Notes under the pieces: generated by a model
What the model saw: only the letters and a program-made list of their open reading frames with translations
Databases searched by the model: none
What the model was told of the DNA's origin: nothing
Shown here: positions 42,848 to 53,623 of the stretch, in pieces
Position numbering within the stretch: position 1 is the stretch's first letter
How the letters are laid out: the number at the start of each line of letters is the position of its first letter
Assembly: GCA_019775845.1 (NCBI GenBank)
Contig: JADQAV010000008.1
Location: 682,001 to 746,000 of the forward strand
Origin: Myrmaecium sp. VS I D KN 1
Taxonomy: Eukaryota > Ascomycota > Dothideomycetes > Valsariales > Valsariaceae
Direction of reading: 5' to 3'
DNA length: 64,000 nt
Program-made: the position numbers and the translations under genes

Positions 42848-43532
42848 GGTCCGCGAGTGCGCAGGTCCGCTTGCTGCCAATGCGGCTTCTGGCCGAGTAA
42901 AGAGCGGATTTATATGCGATGCAGCAAGTAATAGTTGATACGTAGTAAAAGAATGAAGGCCTGCGATGTCTTGCGGATGATGTAGAAAGCACTAGTTGTC
43001 ATGCAGAGATGTAGGTAGAGCGGGGATGGCATCGAGCGGAGCAGTTTCCCGACGGACCCTTGGCCTGGTCCCTTGTCCTGCCAAAAGCATTGGTTCGTGT
43101 AAGTTCCACCCAAAAACCGCCGTTTAACAATGGACTCGAAGCCCGAGTACAAAAGTATTCGGGGTTCCCGTTCCGTCGCATAAGACTGGAATACTAGAGC
43201 CTGCTACATGCTTCGCACGGGCGGTTGCATTTGTTTCTCGTTGGCCGGACTGTGACGTCTGAGGGCGGGGTAAAGGATAATGCGCATGATGGGAAGGAAC
43301 GAAACCACCAGTTGCCGATGCGCTCGGAGCCCTTCAGTGACCGTACAATTCGTATTTCGAGTCTGCATGAAACTCCTTACTATAATACATATAGAGGTAT
43401 GCCCAAGAGCGGACAGATGCCTATAGATCCTAAGACCTTCCCCCACTTCCCCGCGCATCTTACACATGAGCGCTGCGGATATTACTCGTCTGCAAATACT
43501 GCCAAAGTTTCTCCCCACACAGCGAGCTTCTT
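42848..43532. other. Intergenic: cab2 promoter and mgr2 3' region
   Basis: No coding signal recognised in about 690 bp. Confidence 0.45.
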
Positions 43533-44103
43533 TCACTCATCCGAACGACGCTGCTTCTGGAAGCCCGGGTACCGCCTTTCCAGCACGATGGGGTGACACT
43601 GCGCACGGCGGAAGGCCTCGATGGCTACGGAAGAGCTATCCGAACGGATGGTGCTGCCAATGGACATGAAGAATCTGCCTCGATATCAGCTCCTACTGCT
43701 CTGCGCTTGCATTTGATGCGCTGCCCAGCGGCAGGATCGCATGCGGAGAACATACCCGAAGGTGGCCGCTGAACCCAGCATGTACTGGCCTAGGGTCCTC
43801 AGCATCCCGTTCGGCCCAGGGCCGAAGCGGATGATGTTCGTGGCACCGAAGATGAAGCCGATAATCAATCCAACGGCTGTGAAGAAGTATAAGCTTGCGG
43901 AAACACCCTGCGACGGGCCGGTGTGGCGCGGTGGAAGTCGGAACTACTGGGAAGGATACGTACAGCCGCCCATCATGGCGCCCATCTTGACTAGGACATC
44001 GTCAGCAGGCGCGGGAGTGAATCGGCGGGGGGATCATAAGGACCATACGTTTGTCGAAGGTGGACGGGCCCGCCTGGCCGCTCATACCGACTGGAACAGG
44101 CAT
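43533..44103 (-). CDS. mgr2: Mgr2 / Romo1 family inner-membrane protein
   Basis: A subunit of the TIM23 translocase that controls lateral release of preproteins into the mitochondrial inner membrane (Romo1 in animals). Four exons, 44103-44049, 43990-43964, 43876-43756 and 43674-43533, sum to 345 nt (114 residues). The family pattern is clear: a short N-terminus with Gly-Pro-Ser-Thr-Phe-Asp-Lys-Leu-Lys-Met-Gly, a glycine-rich first membrane segment and Gly-Pro-Gly-Pro-Asn-Gly-Met-Leu-Arg-Thr-Leu-Gly. A second segment, Gly-Ser-Ala-Ala-Thr-Phe-Gly-Phe-Phe-Met-Ser-Ile-Gly, is followed by Ile-Arg-Ser. Exon 2 is only 27 nt. All four junctions have GT...AG ends and phases close. The C-terminal 35 residues after Ile-Arg-Ser are not familiar. 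Confidence 0.88.
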
Positions 44104-45106
44104 CCTGAATGTCAAGCTATGCGCTAGGGATAGCAGCGGAAGGAGGTAGCACGGCTATGCGGCCAGTTGGCGTGTGTAGAGCATTCAAGGCGGCACGAGA
44201 GTCGTGTTGGCTCGGTCTTGATAAAGCAGCTTTTCCGCCTCCCCGCCGACACGGGCGTTAGGGAAGCGCAGGTGCTGCTAGAGCTAGGTTTATCACGTGA
44301 TCTTAATAACTGCTCCAGGGTATAGAACCACTACTAGTATATTATGACGTGGTTTATTTACCCCAAGGTTCTCGATTTCAGTACATACAGTACCGAATAA
44401 CAGGGGTAAAGCTTTCTGGCAACTGTATCCGTATCACAGTATACTTAATTCAGAGAATCAAAGAAAATGTCGAAGCGCAGTGAAAACGAGATCGACCAGT
44501 TCTTCTCTACTTGAATTTCGAGTTACTCTGCTCAACTGTATGATATATACGAAATCTACTAAATAGTAGGAAGATCTGCCCCAGACACGGGGACGGAGGA
44601 AACGAAGCATTTCTTTGCTTGGCCTCCCTGGCCATCACCGTTGCAGCCGCTACCCGCCCGTCGACTGTCGCTCCCACACGTCCTCTCTCCCCATCTCCAA
44701 CTTTCCATCCCCGCGTCCCGGCACTTCATCAACACACGACTTCTGTGCAGTCATAGTACTCGACCCCCGCAGTTGTTCATCATCTTGGCTTCCGCTCACG
44801 TTCAACGTTGCGCGGAACCTTGCTGACACGGGCGCCCAGCACAGCACACGACCCTGTCTAAAAGCACCCCGACCACCCGGGAGCTGCCACGGTGTGCATC
44901 CTCTCCTGCTATCGATCGCCTGCATTCCGTGCCTCAATACATATGACAGAGTGTTCTCGCTGCAGTTCCTGGTTGCAGCCCTCTAGTCAGAGAAGAGGCA
45001 CGTTGCTCGGCGCGACGTGGGCATAAACCTGGAATAGTCGAGATCACAACAACAACCGGCAGCGGCGACCTTTTCTCGTGCTCTTCCTCTCCGACGTCCT
45101 TCCCTA
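44104..45106. other. Divergent region mgr2 / FHA-protein gene
   Basis: It holds a CACGTG element in TATCACGTGATC (about 44291-44302) and an AT-rich core (44330-44560). From about 44600 a C-rich stretch follows that looks like a long 5' leader of the FHA gene. No gene is recognised. Confidence 0.45.
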
Positions 45107-47411
45107 ATGACCGCAGTCGCCCCTCCCCCAAACTTCCAGCCCGTCTCAAGGTCCGGATGGAGCGCTCCTAACGGCGCCTCGAATGGCGCTGCTAATGTCA
45201 ATACCGATGACGTCTCAAGAATGTTCATGCAACGGAAAAGCGCCCAAAGAACGAATTCGTCCTCCTCCCTGTCTTCGCAAGCGTCGTCCAGCTCTACACT
45301 CTCGGCATCCTCGCAGGTCAACGGTTCCGGGTCGAATGTCGGAGAGGGCAGTGGGTGGGGTACGAGGAAAAAGCCCACCAGGGGTCTATGGCCGTCACAG
45401 GCAAAGTCCGAACCGATAGCTGGCATCACTACAGCTAGACCACAATCGATTGCCTCTGCGACCTCGGGCGCGTCCGCAGCCGCCGCAATCTCCGCGCTAC
45501 ATTCGCCGGCACCAATGATTTCTGCGCAACATGGAGGCCATAATCAAACTCAGCAAGGCGGCAGCGTGCGCGGTCAGCAAGGTGGCATGGGCGATGCAGT
45601 TGCGGTACTCCAGCTCAGCCCTATAAACGGCACATTCGAACGGAAAAACATCCATGTCCCTTTTCAGCCAGACTTTCTCCGCATTGGACGCCAAACGAAT
45701 AACAAAACCGTACCGACTTCTGCCAATGGCTACTTTGATTCCAAGGTCCTTTCGAGGCAGCATGCCGAGATCTGGGCTGATAGATCCGGGAAGATCTGGA
45801 TCAAAGATGTGAAGTCGTCTAATGGAACCTTCGTCAATGGGCAGCGATTGTCTCCGGAAAACAAAGAGTCTGAGCCGCATGAGCTTCGAGAACAAGACGT
45901 ACTTGAACTTGGAATTGATATTGTGGCCGAAGATCAGAAAAGTATCGTCCATCACAAGGTCGCGGCAAAAGTGGAGCATGCAGGGCTATTTCAAACGGGC
46001 GGAAGCGCAGATATGAACCTCGGAGATCTGGATTCCCATAATGGTATGAATGGAGCATACATGGGACAGCCTAATGGGCAGATGCGCGGAAGAGTTGGGA
46101 GCCAGGGTTCAATGAACAGCAATGGCAGATACAGCAATTCGGGTGGTGTTCCTGGAGGTAATCCTAATGTTGGAAATCATCCGCGACATATGAATTTTTG
46201 GCTCCAACCGATCAGCATGGAGCAGGTTGTAAAGCGGCTGAACGTAAGTGTCCAGATTCGAGCCACAAAAGACGATTACTGATCGAACGAAGTCCGAGAT
46301 CAAGCAAGCGAGGCAGCAAAGTCAAGATTTGCAACGCACAACAGCGTATATAGACTCTTTATTGGCTGCAGAGCCACGAAAGGACAATCCGAGGTCTTCG
46401 CCCAACTCGCAAGGAAGGGCCAACAAGAGCGACTTGAAGGCACGATTTTCAGAGCCTCCAGCGCCGCCGCCTCAGCAGCCTTTGCCTGAAAAGCCCGACG
46501 TCCCTCGGCTAGGAGAGCCTGCTGGCCAACCGCCCCTCCGACGCAGCGATACTGAACGGCCCAAGAATCATAACTCTCTTACCAACTCCGAGTCAGCGTC
46601 GCATATCTCCTCTCTAACAGCGGCGCTTTCCACAGCAAAGAAAGAACTAGAGACGCAAAGCCAACGGTTGCAGGACCTTGAGAACCTTCTGGCGCAAGAG
46701 CGGAAGGCGAGGGAGTCCGCAGAGGAGAGGGCTGCCCGTCTTGAACTGGACAAGGGGACCTCGTCCCCAGAGCCTACAGGGACGGACTTGGTGTCGTTAC
46801 AGGGTCAAGAAGTGCCACGACAATCTGAAGAGAACGGCAGGTCTGTCACCGAAGCCAGCCCTGAGACATCACATGATGATTCCATGACGGCTCGCCTGCA
46901 GCAGCGACTTGAAGCGATGATGGCGGAAATGGATGAAATGAGACAGCAGATGGAACGCTATCGGCAACGAGCCGAGACGGCTGAGTCAGAAAGTGCTGCA
47001 CACCGCAAGTCGTTGGAAGAGATGATCGAGAAAATCCGAAGGGATGAAGCCAATCGCACGGAATCAGGAAATCAAAAGCAGAAGAAGACTAAGCTTCCTA
47101 ATGGCGGACGTGTCTCTGAAATCGATGGGACAGATGATAAAGACATGGTCATCCAACGGAAAAATGCGAATACAGCAGCGCAACCGCCAGAGAAATTGTC
47201 TCAAACTGGCAACACTCAGAATGGGAGCGCTAGTCCTGGGCAAGCTGCTCTTCTGGGCCAGTCACTATCGCACGCTCTGAGGACACAGCAACACCAACAT
47301 CAGGGCGATGCATTGCTGTATGGCGGACCTGCTGTATCCTTTTTCGGTATCGTTCTCGTTGGTGTTGGCATCATGACTTGGCTCAACTCATGGCCCAAGG
47401 TGGAGCGATGA
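45107..47411 (+). CDS. FHA-domain tail-anchored protein (SLMAP/Vps64/Far10-like, STRIPAK)
   Basis: Exons 45107-46243 and 46293-47411 give 751 residues; the intron is 49 bp. After a disordered N-terminus comes an FHA domain (about residues 165-285): Arg-Ile-Gly-Arg, Leu-Ser-Arg-Gln-His-Ala, Asp-Val-Lys-Ser-Ser-Asn-Gly-Thr-Phe-Val-Asn-Gly. A long coiled coil follows and a single C-terminal hydrophobic segment (Phe-Phe-Gly-Ile-Val-Leu-Val-Gly-Val-Gly) ending nine residues before the stop, a tail anchor. This is the layout of SLMAP, yeast Vps64/Far9 and Far10, and Sordaria PRO45. These are STRIPAK phosphatase-complex members at the ER and nuclear envelope, needed in filamentous fungi for hyphal fusion and sexual development. 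The phosphothreonine-binding role is inferred from the family. Confidence 0.9.
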
Positions 47412-48205
47412 TCGCTGCGTGGTACATATTCTGCAGTTGACTTGACTGGACTTTGGAATCAGTTCAAGGCGCTTCAGCAACTCCGCAGCTGTGTATTCGA
47501 AATGGCTTCGGAAATAGGCATATTGTTGCTACTTCAGAGTCATCCAGATAAAGGACTGACCACAACCGATATACGGTCAGCTTGGCTCTTGAGTGTGCTC
47601 TGAACGTCCCAGACTGGTGCACCTTTACAAGTCGACCCTCAACGGATGGCAATTAGATTTTCACATGTTATCTTTACTTTCACTTGTATACATTTTCTTG
47701 CGTTTTCGGGTATATACCTTCCCTTACTTGGACATTCCTGGTTTTGTACACATGTCAACGTCATTGCAATTTGGCGCTGGGGTTTCTTTATGGGTTCTTT
47801 TCAAGCTTTGCTGCGCAATGTTTCCTTTTTTCATTATTACTCGTATCATTTCACATGCACTTGACCCAAACTGGTTCCCGGTCATAAGTGCGATGTGGTA
47901 CTGTACACGTACCCATCCCATACTGTCGACTCTGCACTTTCCTATGTCTATGTAGTGGAGCCTTATCACTGGATTTGATATCTGTCTCAAATGAAAGTTC
48001 ATAACACTGCAATGCAATTCGCCATGTGAGTGCCCTTGGTACGAATCCAACCTAGGTGCGAGTGATTGAAGTCGTTTCTGGCTTTTTATGGACCGTGATC
48101 GAGCGTCACAGATCGAACATCACCCTTTGACAACTAGTCCTCGAATGAACCAGGTAGTCCGGGGGCCATCATTTGTTCATCTTCCCTTGAGGGATAGACA
48201 TGAGC
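47412..48205. other. Convergent intergenic region
   Basis: T-rich 3' flank of the FHA gene, then mixed sequence before the pop7 stop. No gene is supported. Confidence 0.45.
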
Positions 48206-48886
48206 TCAGCGTGCGCTGATGAGAACCTCGACGAACCCCAGAGCCCGAACCCTCGAGCCCATCTCCCATTGGCCTTCGTCGCCGTCAGCCTTCTCTTCCT
48301 CGCTGCCGGCGGCCGACACCGGCTCCACTGGAACTTCCACGTCGTCAACAGCCTCGACAGTACCGGTGCGCAGGTGGACGAGGTACTGGGGGTCGCGCTG
48401 GAAGAAGACGGCGACCTCCAAGGCCCGAGCGATCGCCTTGCCCGTCGCCTTCACGGCCACAGCCTCCGCGGAGCCATCCCGGGCCTTCCCCGCCGCCGCA
48501 AGGACAGCAGCGTTCGACACCTCCCGCTCGACGCGGCTGACGTCCGCCGGTCCGCCGCCGAGGCCGGCAAGGTGAGCGGAGGGCTGGGTGCTGAGCGCGG
48601 CCTGGACGGCGCGGCCGGCCGCATGATCGAGCAGCTTGCGCACCCGCTTGATCGTGGGCACGAAGGGCGTGTGCGCCTTCACGTAGACGACCTTTTGCTG
48701 CGAGGCGCCCGCGAACGGCGACGGGAGCGCCGGCCGCACGAGCGGACGCTTGTGGATTTTGGCAGCTGCGGGTGCGGAGGATGTTGTCAGAAAAGTGTCC
48801 TGCGAAGGTGGAGGGTTTTTTTTTGTTTCCTTTCCAACGAACCTTTGGAAAGGCGAGACTTGCTTTGCTTCGCCTCGGCGGCCATC
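48206..48886 (-). CDS. pop7: RNase P/MRP subunit Pop7 (Rpp20)
   Basis: A small Alba-like subunit that binds the P3 domain of the RNase P and RNase MRP RNAs, acting in nuclear tRNA and rRNA processing. Exons 48886-48844 and 48765-48206 sum to 603 nt (200 residues). Diagnostic parts are Lys-Ile-His-Lys-Arg-Pro near the N-terminus and Thr-Pro-Phe-Val-Pro-Thr-Ile-Lys-Arg-Val-Arg-Lys. They are followed by Lys-Ala-Thr-Gly-Lys-Ala-Ile and Val-His-Leu-Arg-Thr-Gly-Thr-Val-x-x-Val-Asp-Asp. The acceptor at 48766-48767 was chosen because exon 1 ends in phase 1; the nearer cgcag leads out of frame. It is longer than yeast Pop7 (140) owing to alanine-rich and acidic stretches. Confidence 0.85.
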   Translation of the reverse strand, partial: DGRRGEAKQVSPFQRFVGKETKKNPPPSQDTFLTTSSAPAAAKIHKRPLVRPALPSPFAGASQQKVVYVKAHTPFVPTIKRVRKLLDHAAGRAVQAALSTQPSAHLAGLGGGPADVSRVEREVSNAAVLAAAGKARDGSAEAVAVKATGKAIARALEVAVFFQRDPQYLVHLRTGTVEAVDDVEVPVEPVSAAGSEEEKADGDEGQWEMGSRVRALGFVEVLISAR

Positions 48887-49449
48887 CCGTCGTAGTGATT
48901 AAGGCGTGGAAGGTGAAGCCACAGCCAAAGAGAGGTGATGATGTTCTATGAAGATTGCATATAGGGACACCTCTTTCGGCGATACATACGCGTATCGTAT
49001 CCAAGTACGGCTTACTACTCTGTAATATACAAGGGGACTCGATAGAAGTGCTTATCGATAAGCAGCTCTGCTTACATAAGATTGAAGTATCGCGACGGAA
49101 CAGCTCAATGCTGCATGCAGTACAATACAGTGCCGGCCGGAAAGGCGGAGAACGTTGCTTCAATGCATACAGTATGCATACTCATCTGCCTGGTAACTGT
49201 TCCTTGGATATGTCGTCCACCGCTACCATCGTACTGTAATGATTGATGCTGAGTACTGTAAAACACCATCATTGCGGGGCAGGCCCTAGCAACCCCACCA
49301 TCAGAGGACATGTCGGAAGCTATTCGGAGAACAACTCCAGGTCCATCCCCAGAAAATCCAGCAGAATTGTATAGTCCAGCAATTATCACGTACCTGTTCC
49401 TAACTCGGCTCAGCCACGGCTAGTCACATATCTCGCAAATAACGCAACG
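48887..49449. promoter_or_regulatory. Divergent promoter pop7 / dienelactone hydrolase
   Basis: 563 bp between the two start codons, AT-rich around 48940-49120, with no other reading frame of note. Confidence 0.4.
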
Positions 49450-50546
49450 ATGCTTATCACCGAGAGCTTCGTCGACGTCCCGACGCAGGCGGGCGGGGAC
49501 ATGAGTATGTCTCGCGCGAGCCACGCCGTTCCCAGCCCGCAGAAGAAGAGCTAAGAAAGGAACCTCGCCTGGGAGCGGGCAATTGAACAGGAATCTTCAT
49601 CTTCCACCCCTCGATCCCGGGGTACCCGCAAGCCAAGTTCCCCGGCGTCGTCGTCTTCAGCGAGATCTACCAAGGTGAACACCAATACACATACGACGGC
49701 CTGCGCCGTTCCGATCGTCGAAGCTGACAGGCGGAAAACCACGACGTCGAAAAGTCACCGGGCCCGTCGCTCGCTTCGCCCGTCAGATCGCCGGACAGGG
49801 CTACATCGTCGCCGCCCCCTCCTCCTACCACGAGTTCACCGGGCCGGAGCCGCTGGCGTACGACGGGCCCGGGACGGACAAGGGCAACGCCTGGAAGGTG
49901 GACAAGAAGCTATCCGCGTACGACGAGGACGCCGCCCTGGCCGTGACGCACCTGCTCTCCCTGCCGACCTGCACCGGCCGCGTCGGCGCGACGGGCATGT
50001 GCCTCGGCGGCCACCTGGCCTACCGCTGCGCGCTGGATCCCCGCGTCGCCGCCACCGTCTGCTACTTCGCCACCGACATCCACTCGCACTCCCTCGGCGA
50101 GGGGAAGAACGATGACTCGCTCGCGCGAGCGGGTGACATCAAGGGCGAACTTGTCATGGTGAGAGACACACGTGGTTGGCATTTGTGAAGGGAAGGCTCG
50201 ATGCTGATATGGACTCTCAGATCTTTGGAAAGAAGGACACCCACGTGCCCCGTGCCGGACGTGACTTGATCCGGAAGACGCTGGAAGACAAGGGCGTGTG
50301 CTTCAGCTGGTATGAGGCTGCTTGGGCTCAGCGTAAGTGATTTCCCTATCCGCTTTCGCTTCCTGCGTAGGTCTAACTCATGCCGTACCAGATGCTTTCA
50401 TCCGCGACGAGCTCTCCAAGGGCCGTTACGACCCGGCTATTGCGGGGATCTGCTGGCAGATGCTTACCGAGCTGTTCGGACGGGTGCTCAAAACCGATTT
50501 GGGACCCCGGGATGAGCGTGGGCAAGAAGTCGAACATGTGTGTTAA
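49450..50546 (+). CDS. Dienelactone hydrolase family protein
   Basis: An alpha/beta hydrolase. Exons 49450-49504, 49591-49674, 49755-50158, 50221-50332 and 50392-50546 sum to 810 nt (269 residues). The catalytic triad is the Cys-Asp-His of dienelactone hydrolases: Cys129 in Gly-x-Cys-Leu-Gly-Gly, Asp187 in Gly-Lys-Lys-Asp-Thr-His and His219, created across the last intron. Spacing agrees with bacterial ClcD. The family opens dienelactones in chloroaromatic breakdown, but many fungal members have unknown substrates. There are no aromatic-catabolism genes nearby, so a pathway cannot be assigned. Confidence 0.88.
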
Positions 50547-50907
50547 TGACCGAGCTAGCCTTGACAACCAAATATGAAGCCAGTGGAGCTCACGGCGGGC
50601 TTGGGCACGTTGCTTGCCTAACCGGAGGCCTGAGGCGTCGACTCCAATGTAAAGCTCCCGTTTCGAGGATGGAAGCAGAAAATCAAAACGCATACTTCGC
50701 ACGGCAGGAATGTTGAACACAGTGCTTGAATTAACATATTAGTCTTTAGGATACATGATCTGGAAGCCGAAGGTGGGGAATCCGCAACTCTATTGCACAG
50801 TACATGTCGCTCCACAACCTTTCTCCCAACTCCTCTAGCCACTGGCAGAGCCAAACCAAATGCGCGCATACAACGACGACCTTATTACGATTTGCCGTAC
50901 AAATTAC
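50547..50907. other. Convergent spacer dienelactone hydrolase / erg4
   Basis: 361 bp between stop codons; no gene seen. Confidence 0.45.
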
Positions 50908-50919
50908 TTAGATGACATA
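50908..50919 (-). other. 12-nt terminal exon of erg4
   Basis: It follows a phase-0 intron (donor GTGAGT, acceptor cacag) and encodes Tyr-Val-Ile-stop. Yeast Erg4 ends Ile-Pro-Tyr-Val-Phe, so the tiny exon restores the family's C-terminal end. Confidence 0.82.
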
Positions 50920-52779
50920 CTGTGATGACGTGTTAGCGGTCTGTCAAAACCAGAAGTGTTTGGGGAGATTGGTCACTCACGGGGATGAATAGATAGGGAA
51001 CCCTGCGGGTGTACTCGTCCCAGGCGGGCCCGTACTTGGCCTTGCAGCGCTGGATGTCGCGGTAGGCGCGGTGGGTGATCATGACGGCGAAGAAGACGGG
51101 GTAGAACCAGGGGAAGGGGCTGCGGAAGCCGGTGATGAGGCCCCAGGTGAAGGCGAAGAACATGTCGCACGTGTAGTGCACCTTCCGGGCCTTGCCGTAC
51201 CAGCCGTCGCAGAGCAGCCGGTTGCCCGTGCCCGTCTCGATGAATTTCGGGTCCTTGACGTACTTCCAGGGCAGCTGCGGGAACGTGCGGCGGTGGAGGA
51301 CCTGGCCGCGCTCCTGCTGCCGGAAGAAGTTCTTCTGCGAGTTGCACGTGTCCCAGACCCAGTAGACGAACAGGTAGACGACGTACAGCGCGGCCAGGGC
51401 CCAGCGGTTCCAGCGGTATTCGGAGGGGTCGTGGGAGACCAGGTAGATCGTGCAGTGACAGTACGACAACGGCACGCCGGCGAGGTTCCAGAAGATCAAC
51501 ATGAAACCCCATTTTTCATGGTACATGTCCCTACACCGGGAAAGTCAGTTACAGCTCTTGTAGAACGCTGCCGTGCCTGGAAACTCACCAAGTCGGCACG
51601 ATGAACTCCTCGCCCTTGGCGCAAGCATTCGCATACAGGAAATGCGCCATTAGGACGAAGCCCACCTCGCCAGACACGAAGCCATACGTCTCGTACTGGC
51701 GCGCCGCCGCACCGAGGGAGACGAGGAACAGGATGAACCAGGGCAGCCGGACCTCGAAAAACATCTTGAAGTCCAGCCAGCCGAACAGCCTCGGGTTCAG
51801 CTCCGCACCCATGAAGAAGTCATAGACGAGCGAACCCGTCATGCGGTGCTCGGCGCCACGGATGCGAGCAGACATGTATGCCGCGATCGACACGATGAAG
51901 CCGGTGATGATGGCGACCGACATGAGCGGCCCGAACTCATCAATCAGCGTATAGAGGCGGAAGATGCCCGTGAAATGCAAGACCAGCGCGATGACGATCG
52001 TGCTGTACCAGCTCCACATGCCCGAGCAGTAGTAGTCGAGCCGCTTGCCGCCGAGGTGCGGCAGCGGCTGGCCCTTGACGTACACGCCCGGCATGAACAG
52101 GTAGAAGACGCCCTCGATGACGAAGAAGGTCCAGTAGATGAGCCAGGCGCGGCGGTGTGGGAAGGCGTCCGTGTAGCAGATCATGAACAGGTGCTTCAGG
52201 AAGTCCGTAAAGCTCTCGCCCTCGGCCGGCAGAGGCAGCTTGCCGTCGTAATGAGTCGCGCCCGCCCACATGTACCACATCAGCAGAGGGAAGCCGATGA
52301 TGAGGCAGCTGACGCCCCACGCGCCTCCAAACTCGAAATGTCCTGAGGTGTCGATCTTGTGGTCCGAGGACGATTGAGCATCGCTTTGGCCTTTCGAGTG
52401 GCCGTTCTGCTTGGGGGTCGCAACGTCACCGTTCTCCCTTGTTGCGACGGCAGCGCCGGTGGACTCGGCCGTGGAGCGTACATCCTCATACTCCGGCGCC
52501 TCCGAGGGCGCAACCGACCGGCGACGTGACGACGAGCGGACGCTGCGGCGGCGACCGGGCGCCTCGACCATGCCGGGATACATCGTCGTCTTCCTAAAGC
52601 AGACGAATTCACGTCAGCCAAATTGTGCCAGAACAGAAGAAAAGAGGAGTTTCGCGCAACGCTCTACGCAGCAATTGTTGCTTCCGATGATCTCAAAAAT
52701 GCAAAGAGAGAGATATATATGAAAAAAAATCTCACCTGGGCGTCTTGCCCGATTGCGAGCGCGTAACTCGTTCCGACAT
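50908..52779 (-). CDS. erg4: Delta(24(24(1)))-sterol reductase Erg4
   Basis: Reduces the C24(28) double bond of ergosta-tetraenol with NADPH, the last step of ergosterol synthesis, in the ER. Exons 52779-52736, 52593-51589, 51530-50981 and 50919-50908 sum to 1611 nt (536 residues). Diagnostic segments are [10 protein letters not shown], Ala-Asn-Ala-Cys-Ala-Lys-Gly-Glu-Glu and Val-Pro-Thr-Trp-Asp-Met. Others are Asp-Pro-Ser-Glu-Tyr, Asp-Gly-Trp-Tyr-Gly-x-Ala-Arg-Lys and the C-terminal Pro-Tyr-x-Phe-Ile-Pro-Tyr-Val. Wording is that of Erg4, not Erg24. The first exon supplies a short Ser/Arg-rich N-terminus. The last exon has four codons (Tyr-Val-Ile-stop) yet completes the conserved C-terminus. 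Confidence 0.94.
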
Positions 52780-53623
52780 ATTTTCTCGTTTTCCTTCGTC
52801 AACAAGTAAACACCGCCCAATTTACCGCATTAAAATGTCACGAGAGAGGAGAAAGGACTAAGGACAAGCGTCGGATGGCAGCAGCATGCATGCACCACAG
52901 CAAAATGCGAAAGAAGGGAGTGTGACGCCCACAGTGGGTAAAAGGTACAAGGAAGCGTGCGAACGATCTCCCCCCGTTTTTGCTTTAAGGGGGACGGGAG
53001 ATACCTAGTAATGCGACAATTTTGTTGACGAGTGTCGTCTGTTTACCTTACGATACGGTATCTGGTCCGGCAAAGGGGACCGTGCACAGGACTCTGATAC
53101 CTAGCAGGTACATAAAAGCAGGGCAGAGTCACATAGTCGAATGGGATATTTAGTAGTAGCAGATGGAATTGAAAACCAGAGGAATGCATCCTTCCTCGTT
53201 GAATTGATCTTGGTATATGAATAATTATCGAGAGTAGCTCGATACATTCGGCTTCGAGGAGGTTTGAAAGACATCCCGAATTCCCGCACGCGTCGATCCG
53301 GTTTGCGCCACCGCTACGCGAGAATCCCGCGCAGATCCGCGGCAGCCGACGTCGGTTAATATGCATACTCAACGCTTTATCGACCTCCCTTCCACCACAA
53401 GGTGGCCCGGTCAGTACCATACTGGATGATATTTCAGGTTTGGTAATGCTGCCTAGTTTGCTCTTGAATGTCCTCTAGGTGCTCGATAGAAGCAAGATAC
53501 ATATGATCCAGTATGCATTCCAGTTATCATTGAACGCCACAAGAAGGATGCAGGTAATAAATAGCATTATATATACCTCTGATCGCAAGTGCTGGCGGAG
53601 TGAGCTTTGGAATAGAGATCCCA
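52780..53623. other. Intergenic: erg4 promoter and mag2 3' region
   Basis: No gene recognised. ACCTAG/AGGTAC motifs occur near 53005 and 53097. I did not identify a convincing sterol-regulatory element by eye. Confidence 0.4.

Noticed and set aside
51071-51604. + strand frame opposite erg4
   Set aside because: A charged Glu/Val/Arg-rich shadow of the membrane-protein exon.
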